Under the pieces are notes generated by a model. That model did not search any database, was not told where the DNA came from, and saw nothing but the letters and a program-made list of their open reading frames with translations. Shown piece by piece: positions 1-5,306 of a DNA stretch of 5,350 bases; the stretch's first letter is position 1; every line of letters starts with the position of its first letter. Made by a program: the position numbers and the translations under genes. The stretch comes from Sphingobacteriaceae bacterium (GTDB lineage Bacteria > Bacteroidota > Bacteroidia > Sphingobacteriales > Sphingobacteriaceae), in NCBI GenBank assembly GCA_947478315.1, contig CANJWF010000091.1, forward strand, positions 1 through 5,350. The letters run 5' to 3'.

Positions 1-786
1 ATTATCATAGATACTGCTGGACGTTTAGCGGTAGATCAAGCTATGATGGATGAAATTGATTATGTTAAGCAAGCAATAAATCCACACGAAATATTATTTG
101 TAGTTGATGCGATGACAGGGCAAGATGCCGTTAACACCGCTAAAGCATTTAATCAACGTCTTGACTTTACTGGAGTTGTTTTAACTAAATTAGATGGAGA
201 CACCAGAGGGGGAGCCGCTCTTTCTATCAAATCTGAAGTTAATAAACCAATTAAATTTATTGGGACAGGTGAAAAATTAGATGCTTTAGACGTATTTCAT
301 CCTGATAGAATGGCTTCGAGAATTTTAGGGATGGGAGACGTAGTTTCTTTTGTTGAAAGAGCACAACAGCAGTTCGATGAGAAAAAGGCTGCTGAGTTGA
401 ATAAAAAAATCAGAAAAAATCAATTTGATTTCAATGATTTTTTAACTCAATTACAACAAATAAAAAAAATGGGAAGCGTAAAAGATTTGATGGGAATGAT
501 ACCAGGTCTGAATAAAATGCCGTCAGATGTTGCTATTAATGACAGTAGTTTTAAACCAATAGAGGCTATTATTCTATCAATGACCCCTCAAGAAAGAGCC
601 AATCCTGAAATGATTAATACCAATCGGCGACAAAGAATAGCTAAAGGGTCTGGCACCAATCTTCAAGAAGTTAACAAATTGATGAAACAATTTGAGGATA
701 TGAAAAAAATGATGAAGTTAATGTCTAATCCAGCGAATGCTATGAAAATGATGAAAAATCTACCTAATATGGGTAAATTATCATGA
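1..786 (+). CDS. ffh: Signal recognition particle GTPase Ffh (SRP54), C-terminal part; 5' end outside window
   Basis: Ffh binds 4.5S RNA and signal sequences of nascent membrane proteins and delivers ribosomes to the receptor FtsY. The reading frame is open from base 1, so the gene enters from the left; 261 residues are visible of a family length near 450. Seen in order, numbering from the first visible residue: the G3 motif DTAGRL (4-9), the G4 motif TKLDGD (62-67) followed by TRGGAALS, the closing G-domain segment FIGTGEKLDAL (86-96), then a methionine-rich M domain from about residue 129 to the end. The RNA-binding helix-turn-helix signature reads NRRQRIAKGSG (208-218), where many bacteria have SRRKRIA(A/K)GSG. 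The C-terminus is rich in Met and Lys, as expected for the signal-peptide groove. It is a housekeeping gene and probably not part of the downstream TonB cluster, from which 227 bases separate it. No GC-rich terminator stem follows; only a T8 run at 815-822 is seen. Confidence 0.97.
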   Translation: MIIDTAGRLAVDQAMMDEIDYVKQAINPHEILFVVDAMTGQDAVNTAKAFNQRLDFTGVVLTKLDGDTRGGAALSIKSEVNKPIKFIGTGEKLDALDVFHPDRMASRILGMGDVVSFVERAQQQFDEKKAAELNKKIRKNQFDFNDFLTQLQQIKKMGSVKDLMGMIPGLNKMPSDVAINDSSFKPIEAIILSMTPQERANPEMINTNRRQRIAKGSGTNLQEVNKLMKQFEDMKKMMKLMSNPANAMKMMKNLPNMGKLS

Positions 787-832
787 TTTTATAACTTCGA
801 GTAAATTCAATTCATTTTTTTTACAATCAAAA

Positions 833-860
833 TTTGGAATATATAAAAAAAATACTTTTC
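833..860 (+). promoter_or_regulatory. Weak candidate Bacteroidota-type promoter for the exbB cluster
   Basis: TTTG at 833-836 could be the -33 element, and TACTTTTC at 853-860 matches the Bacteroidota -7 consensus TAnnTTTG except at the last base. The spacer is 16 bases, slightly shorter than the roughly 17-23 usually quoted for this phylum. It is the only TTTG in the ffh–exbB gap, and a promoter is expected there because the two operons are functionally unrelated. The motifs are short and the region is AT-rich, so a chance match is quite possible. It would give a 5' leader of about 150 bases. Confidence 0.25.
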
Positions 861-870
861 ATTGCATTCC

Positions 871-883
871 CGTTTCTGAAACG
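871..883. promoter_or_regulatory. Perfect 13-base palindrome, possible operator upstream of exbB
   Basis: CGTTTC-T-GAAACG is a perfect inverted repeat with 6-base arms around one central base. It starts 10 bases after the candidate -7 box and lies 130 bases before the exbB start. A one-base centre cannot form an RNA hairpin, so if it works it would be as a DNA site for a dimeric regulator. It does not resemble the classical Fur box. The bound regulator, if any, is unknown, and one palindrome of this size may arise by chance. Confidence 0.25.
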
Positions 884-1013
884 TCAGTTATTACATAATT
901 GAGATTTCGGGTTATAGTCGTAGAGATTCTGACTTAAATATCAGAACATATAAAAGCAATTCATATAATAATTAAAATCAAGTTAAAACACACAAATTAA
1001 AAACGCTAAAAAA

Positions 1014-1847
1014 ATGGCAAACGATCCTAAACTTAAAACAACGAAGAAAGAGGAAACCACTAAAGGTGCATCAGGTTTATTTGCGACTTTCGTAATCCCA
1101 GCATGTCTTGTAATCGGGATACTGTTGTATAAATTTGTTTTTGGTAACCCCATGAACTTTGAAGGAGGAACCCCTGACGGTCATCCACTTCCTGGCAACT
1201 ATTTAGGTATGGCGTACAAAGGGGGGGTAATCGTCCCTATTCTTGTATCCATGTTTTTAATGGTAATTGTATTCTCTGTTGAGCGTTTTATCGTTGTTAA
1301 TAAGGCTACAGGTGCATCTAGCGTTGATAAATTCGTAACCAAAATTCAACAATTCCTTTCAACAGGTAATATTGATGCAGCTTTGGCTGAATGTGACAAA
1401 CAAAAAGGATCAGTTGCTAATGTAATCAGATCTGGTTTGAAAAAATACAAAGAAGCAGAGTCTGATGCCAATTTAGATACAGAACATAGTTGTTTAGCGA
1501 TACAAAAGGATATCGAAGAGGCGACTGCCTTAGAAATGCCTATGTTACAACAAAACTTAACTATTATAGCTACTTTGGTGTCTATTGGTACTTTAATGGG
1601 ACTTTTAGGTACGGTAACGGGTATGATTAAAGCCTTCGCAGCGTTGTCCAGTTCAGGTGCTCCCGATCAGGCGGCTCTTGCAACAGGTATATCAGAGGCG
1701 TTAATTAATACGGCTACAGGTATCGGTACATCAGCATTGGCGATTATTATGTACAATGTATTCACTTCAAAAATTGATAGTTTAACTTATGCTATTGATG
1801 AAGCAGGATTTAGTATTGTGCAAACTTTTGCAAGTACACATAAATAA
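1014..1847 (+). CDS. exbB: MotA/TolQ/ExbB proton channel family protein (TonB-system ExbB) with an extra N-terminal membrane helix
   Basis: ExbB is the pentameric inner-membrane scaffold of the TonB motor; with ExbD it turns proton flow into movement of TonB. The 277-residue product has a charged Lys-rich N-terminus (1-18), then hydrophobic segments at about 21-43, 71-90, 181-205 and 223-248. Classical E. coli ExbB has three helices, so the first is extra. The conserved channel core is clear: MGLLGTVTGM with Thr200, and ISEALINTATGIG with Glu228 and Thr233. By alignment from memory these match E. coli ExbB Thr148, Glu176 and Thr181. The large cytoplasmic stretch (about 91-180) contains DAALAECDKQKGSVANVIRSGL, typical of the family. 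The ATG at 1014 follows an A-rich stretch without Shine-Dalgarno sequence. Two exbD genes and tonB follow on the same strand, which favours ExbB over MotA or TolQ. A G7 run lies at 1221-1227. Confidence 0.95.
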   Translation: MANDPKLKTTKKEETTKGASGLFATFVIPACLVIGILLYKFVFGNPMNFEGGTPDGHPLPGNYLGMAYKGGVIVPILVSMFLMVIVFSVERFIVVNKATGASSVDKFVTKIQQFLSTGNIDAALAECDKQKGSVANVIRSGLKKYKEAESDANLDTEHSCLAIQKDIEEATALEMPMLQQNLTIIATLVSIGTLMGLLGTVTGMIKAFAALSSSGAPDQAALATGISEALINTATGIGTSALAIIMYNVFTSKIDSLTYAIDEAGFSIVQTFASTHK

Positions 1848-1865
1848 GATATTAGTAATAGTAGT

Positions 1866-1903
1866 TACTGCCACTAATTGTTTTAGTGTTAATAGTGGCA
1901 GTA
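1866..1903 (+). promoter_or_regulatory. Intercistronic hairpin between exbB and exbD (11-bp perfect stem)
   Basis: TACTGCCACTA (1866-1876) and TAGTGGCAGTA (1893-1903) are perfectly complementary, enclosing a 16-base loop. The stem begins 19 bases after the exbB stop codon and ends 46 bases before the exbD start. The sequence after it is not a T run, so it is not a classical intrinsic terminator. CACTAA (1872-1877 region) can instead pair with TTAGTG (1883-1888) inside the loop, giving a smaller competing hairpin. A likely role is to protect or define the 3' end of an exbB-only mRNA, setting ExbB above ExbD in amount; this is inference. Confidence 0.6.
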
Positions 1904-1949
1904 CATGGAAAGAATTAAAAATATATTCACTCCCTAATATTTAAATACT

Positions 1950-2561
1950 ATGCCAAAAGTAAAAGTGCCCAAGAAGAGTACTGCAATAGATATGACAGCC
2001 ATGTGCGATGTGGCATTTTTGTTACTCACGTTCTTTATTTTGACTTCTCAATTTAAACCTAATGAGCCTTTGCCAGTAGACACCCCTGCTAGTATAGTTA
2101 AGATTAAATTGCCTGAGGTAGATGTTGCTACCATAACGGTAGGTAAAGGCAAGATTTTTTTTAGTGTTATTGGACAGGAAATTCGCTCTCAAGCATTAGA
2201 GCACATGGGCGAAAGGTATGGGATTAAGTTTTCATTAGATGAGAAAAAAAGATTTGCTGTAGCACAGTCGTTTGGAGTTGCAATTCATAAGATGAAAAAT
2301 TATATCTCCATGTCGGAAGATCAAAGAAATAAATCTGGTTTTCAAACAGGCATACCTGTAGATTCTGCAGACAATCAATTATATGCGTGGATTATTGCTG
2401 CACGTCAAGCTACCAAGCAGGTTAATAATACCGATTTAAAAATTGCGATTAAAGGAGATCAAGAAGAAGAATATCCTACAATTAAGAAAGTTATTGATGT
2501 TCTTCAGAGGCAGAATATTAATAAGTTTAGTTTGATAACGGATTTAAAAACGATAGATTAA
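1950..2561 (+). CDS. exbD: Biopolymer transporter ExbD, first copy, long form
   Basis: ExbD sits in the pore of the ExbB pentamer and carries the proton-binding aspartate. This 203-residue protein has a short basic cytoplasmic tail, then STAIDMTAMCDVAFLLLTFFIL, in which Asp20 aligns with the essential Asp25 of E. coli ExbD near the start of the single membrane helix (about 19-36). The periplasmic domain begins with the strand ATITVGKGKIFFSV and ends in the normal ExbD fold, DLKIAIKGDQEEEYPTIKKVIDVL. Between them, roughly residues 78-150, lies a mostly helical, charged insertion that makes the protein about 60 residues longer than the usual 140. It differs clearly from the second ExbD downstream, so the pair is not a recent duplication. 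The ATG at 1950 has no Shine-Dalgarno sequence and lies 102 bases after exbB, with a hairpin in between. Confidence 0.93.
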   Translation: MPKVKVPKKSTAIDMTAMCDVAFLLLTFFILTSQFKPNEPLPVDTPASIVKIKLPEVDVATITVGKGKIFFSVIGQEIRSQALEHMGERYGIKFSLDEKKRFAVAQSFGVAIHKMKNYISMSEDQRNKSGFQTGIPVDSADNQLYAWIIAARQATKQVNNTDLKIAIKGDQEEEYPTIKKVIDVLQRQNINKFSLITDLKTID

Positions 2562-2588
2562 TTTAATCATCTAAAATAAAAGTTTAAA

Positions 2589-3140
2589 ATGGCAGAATTA
2601 GATACCTCCTCCGGTGGGGGGAAAGAGAAGGGACATAAAAAAATACGAAGTAAAAAGCAATCTACTAGAATTGATTTGACAGCGATGGTTGATTTAGCTT
2701 TTTTGTTGATTACCTTCTTTATGCTTACCACCACGTTGGCTAAACCCCAGGCTATGGATTTAGCTATGCCTGATAAGGATCAAAAAGATCCTGATGCAAA
2801 GTTCGCAGTTAAAGCATCTAGAACTTTGACTATCCTTATCGGTAAAAATGATAAATTGCTTTGGTATGCAGGAGAACCAGGAAAATCTCCAGCTAAGTTA
2901 GAGCAATATGGAAAAAATGGAATTAGGAAAGTTCTTATCGAACAGAATAAACGTGTTATTGATCAAACTAAGGATGATAAAAAAGGTCTTATTGTTTTGA
3001 TTAAACCTAGTGATAAGTCCAATTATAAGAATTTCGTCGATATTTTAGATGAAATGAAGATTATTGATATTGCTACTTATGCCGTAGTTGATATTACAGG
3101 TGAAGAGATTTCTATGCTTAAAAAAGAAAACGTTTATTAG
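2589..3140 (+). CDS. exbD: Biopolymer transporter ExbD, second copy
   Basis: This second ExbD paralogue has 183 residues. The cytoplasmic tail is longer than in the first copy (about 28 residues, with a Ser-Gly patch SSGGGK and many Lys/Arg). The membrane helix follows the signature RIDLTAMVDLAFLLITFFML, where Asp35 is the presumed proton carrier. The periplasmic part contains TLTILIGKNDKLLWYAGE (about 79-96), a spacer with many Lys, then GLIVLIKPSDKSNYKNFVDILDEM, the standard ExbD ending. It starts only 27 bases after the first exbD, in an AT-rich gap with no hairpin, so the two are surely co-transcribed. ExbD is a dimer in the E. coli motor, so these two copies could form a heterodimer; that is inference from the arrangement. 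Both copies keep the critical Asp, so neither looks degenerate. Confidence 0.93.
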   Translation: MAELDTSSGGGKEKGHKKIRSKKQSTRIDLTAMVDLAFLLITFFMLTTTLAKPQAMDLAMPDKDQKDPDAKFAVKASRTLTILIGKNDKLLWYAGEPGKSPAKLEQYGKNGIRKVLIEQNKRVIDQTKDDKKGLIVLIKPSDKSNYKNFVDILDEMKIIDIATYAVVDITGEEISMLKKENVY

Positions 3141-3204
3141 TTTACTCGTGCTATTCTTTTGTGCTTAATTTAATTAATAACAATCATTTAAACCTATACC
3201 AAGT

Positions 3205-4020
3205 ATGTTGGGGGATAAGTTAGATATTTACAAGTCGGAGTGGATAGAAGTTATTTTTTCGCATCGCAACCGAAGTTATGGGGCTTATACGCTCAGAAAA
3301 GAAAATTCAAAAACGCTTACTAGAGCTCTTTTTTGGGCTTCTTTAGTTTTTGTATTATTGCTTTCGGCTTCAACCATTTATAAGATTATAACAGGATTCG
3401 TTCCTAAAGATCAAGATAAATTTATTCAAACGGATGTAGAGTTAACTCCTCCACCGGTTGATAAAAAAGCCCCACCTCCACCTCCCCCACCGCCAGCCGA
3501 GGCGCCACCAGCAAAAGTTGAGCAAATTAAATTTCCACCTCCTGTTGTAAAACCAGACGAGGAAGTAAAAGAAGAATTGCCATCTATTGGGGAGTTAATG
3601 GAACAGAAGAATCAAGATGGAGATCCCAATGCGAATTTCTCTCTTCAAGATCAAGCACCTCAACAAGAAGTTGAGAAAGTGGTAGAGGAAGAAAAAGTTA
3701 TAGATGTTGCTTTTGTTGAGCAAAATCCAGAGTTTCCAGGAGGTCAAGAAGGTTTTGCGAGACACTTGCAAAATAATTTAAAATATCCACCTATTGCTAA
3801 AGAAAACAACATACAAGGTAGAGTTTTTGTTAGTTTTGTAGTTGAGAAAGATGGTAATCTTACCGATATTAAAGTTGAAAGAGGTATAGGCGGCGGTTGT
3901 GACGAAGAAGCTGTTAGGGTATTAAAATTGACAAAAGGATGGAAACCAGGTGTGCAAAATGGTCGACCAGTAAGGGTTAAGTATATTTTACCAATTCTTT
4001 TCCAATTGGATGAAGAGTAG
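3205..4020 (+). CDS. tonB: Energy transducer TonB
   Basis: TonB links the ExbB–ExbD motor to outer-membrane receptors by gripping their TonB box. The 271-residue protein has the Bacteroidota-type N-terminus: a cytoplasmic segment with RNRSYGAYTLRKE (YGAYTLRKE at 25-33), then one membrane helix (about 41-65). A proline-rich periplasmic spanner follows (about 81-114), including eight prolines in a row (90-97, codons 3472-3495), and then an acidic linker. The C-terminal TonB domain covers about 176-268. It contains NPEFPGGQEGFARHL, the conserved NLKYPPIAKENNIQGRVFVSFVVEKDG, then DEEAVRVLKLTKGWKPG and a final strand, as usual for the family. The cytoplasmic tail is longer than in E. coli TonB. 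It lies 64 bases after the second exbD and overlaps the next gene by 11 bases. The eight-proline run probably needs elongation factor P for smooth translation. Confidence 0.95.
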   Translation: MLGDKLDIYKSEWIEVIFSHRNRSYGAYTLRKENSKTLTRALFWASLVFVLLLSASTIYKIITGFVPKDQDKFIQTDVELTPPPVDKKAPPPPPPPPAEAPPAKVEQIKFPPPVVKPDEEVKEELPSIGELMEQKNQDGDPNANFSLQDQAPQQEVEKVVEEEKVIDVAFVEQNPEFPGGQEGFARHLQNNLKYPPIAKENNIQGRVFVSFVVEKDGNLTDIKVERGIGGGCDEEAVRVLKLTKGWKPGVQNGRPVRVKYILPILFQLDEE

Positions 4021-4246
4021 TTTTGTAAATATATTTCAAGTTTATATCAAGCAGAAATCGCCCAAGGAGCGGTTTCTGCTTGTTTTAGGGCTCGTTATGT
4101 TGGCTCTTTATTTTATATTAGGTCTGAGCGTTATTTTTTTTGATTTTATTCCTCTTAATCTTTCTAGAACATATAAAGTTTTGTTTGGATTACTGCTAAT
4201 GGTTTATGCTGTTTTTCGATTTTCAAGACTGCTTAAAGGTCATTGA
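4010..4246 (+). CDS. Small two-helix membrane protein of unknown function, overlapping tonB
   Basis: This 78-residue protein has no function I recognise. It has a short basic N-terminus (1-20, five Lys, one Arg), a hydrophobic helix at about 22-44, a short loop NLSRTYK, a second helix at about 54-70 and a basic end RFSRLLKGH. The charge pattern suggests both ends face the cytoplasm. Its ATG lies within the last 11 bases of tonB (ATGAAGAGTAG, with the tonB stop as the final TAG), which suggests translational coupling. I recall similar small membrane proteins between tonB and the PstS-like gene in Sphingobacteriaceae, but cannot check this. The membrane-protein composition and position argue that it is real. 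A strong hairpin lies inside its codons 13-26, described separately. A role near the TonB motor is possible but unproven. Confidence 0.75.
   Translation: MKSSFVNIFQVYIKQKSPKERFLLVLGLVMLALYFILGLSVIFFDFIPLNLSRTYKVLFGLLLMVYAVFRFSRLLKGH
4048..4086 (+). terminator. Terminator-like hairpin inside the small membrane protein gene, just after tonB
   Basis: CAAGCAGAAATCGC (4048-4061) pairs with GCGGTTTCTGCTTG (4069-4082) over 14 bp, all Watson-Crick except one T·G at 4058/4072. The loop is 7 bases, and TTTT (4083-4086) follows. It begins 28 bases after the tonB stop codon, where an intrinsic terminator would normally sit. The T tail is short, so stopping may be partial. The hairpin falls within codons 13-26 of the small membrane protein gene, so translation of that gene would disrupt it and promote read-through. 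It could equally act as a 3' end stabiliser. Fold is seen in sequence; function is inferred. Confidence 0.55.
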
Positions 4247-4303
4247 AAGTCGTGTCTCTCCTTATTTTGTTTAAACTGATACTTTTTAAAAATATAATGT
4301 ATA

Positions 4304-5203
4304 GTGCATAAATTTTCTTTTCTTTTCTTTTCTCTTTTTTTCTATCTGATTCTGTCTTCTTGTAATCGAAATCCTAATAAACTTGAGGAGGAGTCAATTT
4401 TGACAGGTTCGACGACGATTTTAGTAGATGAATCTTTGTTCCCCATTATTGATGATGAATGGATAGTTTTTTCTAGCTTATATCCGAGAGCACATATTAA
4501 AATGGTTTATAAGCCAGAAAGAACGCTTTTGTCAGATTTTCTTAACGGCAGAATCAAAACGGCGATTTTATCTAGAAAACTCTCCCACCAAGAAGAATTA
4601 TTTTATATAAATAGAAAAATAAAAATTAGGTTCAATCGTTTTGCGTCAGATGCCGTTGCGATAGTTATACATAAGAATAATCAGGATACGTTAATGTCTA
4701 CCCAGCAACTTAAAGACATTATTTTAGGAGATAAAAAACAATCTTATGATATAGTGTTTGATAATGCTAATTCTAGTATAACACGTTATTTGTTAGAATT
4801 TTGTGGTATAAATAAGTTTAAAAATAAAAACGTATATGCGCTAAAAAATAATGCAGAGGTTATAAAATATGTTGTTAAACATGAAAAAGCATTAGGTATA
4901 CTGGGTGTTAATTGGCTAAAGCAACCTACTCCAGCATTAAGTGAAATGGTTAATAACCTGAATGTAGTTGCATTGAAACCTTCTACTAATCAAATGTTCA
5001 CTAAGCCTACTCAGACAATATTAGCTGAAGGGAGGTATCCATTAGTGAGAGAGTTATATATCTATAATTGTCAGGGTAAGGCTGGTTTGGGTTTAGGTTT
5101 TGCTTCTTTTTTGGTGAGTGACAGAGGACAACGAATAGTTTTAAAATCAGGGTTATTGCCAGATAAGATCCCGCCAAGAGAAATACATGTCAGAAAATAT
5201 TAA
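4304..5203 (+). CDS. PstS-like periplasmic substrate-binding lipoprotein (PBP superfamily)
   Basis: This 299-residue protein starts at GTG. A signal peptide rich in Phe and Leu ends in the lipobox LSSC with Cys20 as lipid anchor, so it is a lipoprotein. The mature part resembles phosphate-binding PstS: an opening GSTTILVDESLFPII (35-49), then RFASDAVAIVIHKNN (112-126), then LMSTQQLKDIILGDK (130-144), and NANSSITRYLLEF (154-166) where PstS has a GSGTR segment. Near the end is ALGILGVNW and a family-like C-terminal domain with GLGLGFASFLVSDRGQRIV. The altered GSGTR segment leaves ligand choice open. Genomes of this phylum often carry such a gene next to exbBD/tonB and apart from pstCAB, so a role tied to TonB-dependent uptake is possible. 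GTG at 4304 is chosen because an ATG at 4297 is out of frame and closes at 4311, and no in-frame ATG precedes the lipobox. It lies 57 bases after the small membrane protein gene. Confidence 0.85.
   Translation: MHKFSFLFFSLFFYLILSSCNRNPNKLEEESILTGSTTILVDESLFPIIDDEWIVFSSLYPRAHIKMVYKPERTLLSDFLNGRIKTAILSRKLSHQEELFYINRKIKIRFNRFASDAVAIVIHKNNQDTLMSTQQLKDIILGDKKQSYDIVFDNANSSITRYLLEFCGINKFKNKNVYALKNNAEVIKYVVKHEKALGILGVNWLKQPTPALSEMVNNLNVVALKPSTNQMFTKPTQTILAEGRYPLVRELYIYNCQGKAGLGLGFASFLVSDRGQRIVLKSGLLPDKIPPREIHVRKY
4313..4332 (+). repeat. Four tandem TTTTC units in the signal-peptide coding region
   Basis: Four exact copies of the pentanucleotide TTTTC run from 4313 to 4332, beginning 9 bases after the GTG start codon. 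They are part of a 31-base pyrimidine-only stretch (4313-4343) that continues with a T7 run at 4335-4341. The unit length is not a multiple of three, so gain or loss of one copy would shift the reading frame of the lipoprotein. The tract encodes Phe, Leu and Ser of the signal peptide, so composition alone may explain part of it. Confidence 0.7.
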
Positions 5204-5306
5204 ATGAGCTTTTCGAGATTTTTTTTTAAACTTGCAATCCTTTAGAATACATGAACTAATCTTTCTTTTGTTATTTTAATCTTTAAACATCTTAAAATTT
5301 CTAATT

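Noticed and set aside
787..822. Terminator of ffh at the T8 run (815-822)
   Set aside because: No GC-containing stem lies before the T run; only four-base AT pairings are seen.
927..946. Hairpin TTCTGA/TCAGAA upstream of exbB
   Set aside because: The stem is only 6 bp with an 8-base loop, is AT-rich and has no T tail. This is expected by chance in such sequence.
1221..1227. G7 run in exbB as a phase-variation or frameshift site
   Set aside because: The frame continues intact through it into a full-length ExbB, seven bases is short, and Gly-Gly codons explain it. It may be a sequencing-error hotspot but shows no error here.
2556..2568. Inverted repeat GATTAA-T-TTAATC at the end of the first exbD
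   Set aside because: It is pure low-complexity AT sequence partly inside the stop codon, with no supporting context.
4386..4402. AGGAGG followed by TTG as an alternative start of the lipoprotein
   Set aside because: This start would remove the signal peptide and lipobox, and the other genes here do not use Shine-Dalgarno sequences. The bases simply encode the Glu run.
5204..5230. T9 run (5219-5227) after the lipoprotein gene as an intrinsic terminator
   Set aside because: Only a weak 5-bp GAAAA/TTTTC pairing with a long loop precedes it, and there are further bases between the stem and the T run. It is not a convincing terminator.
5231..5264. Promoter TTG/TAATCTTT before the last gene
   Set aside because: The -7 box matches the Bacteroidota consensus poorly, and co-transcription with the lipoprotein gene is as likely.
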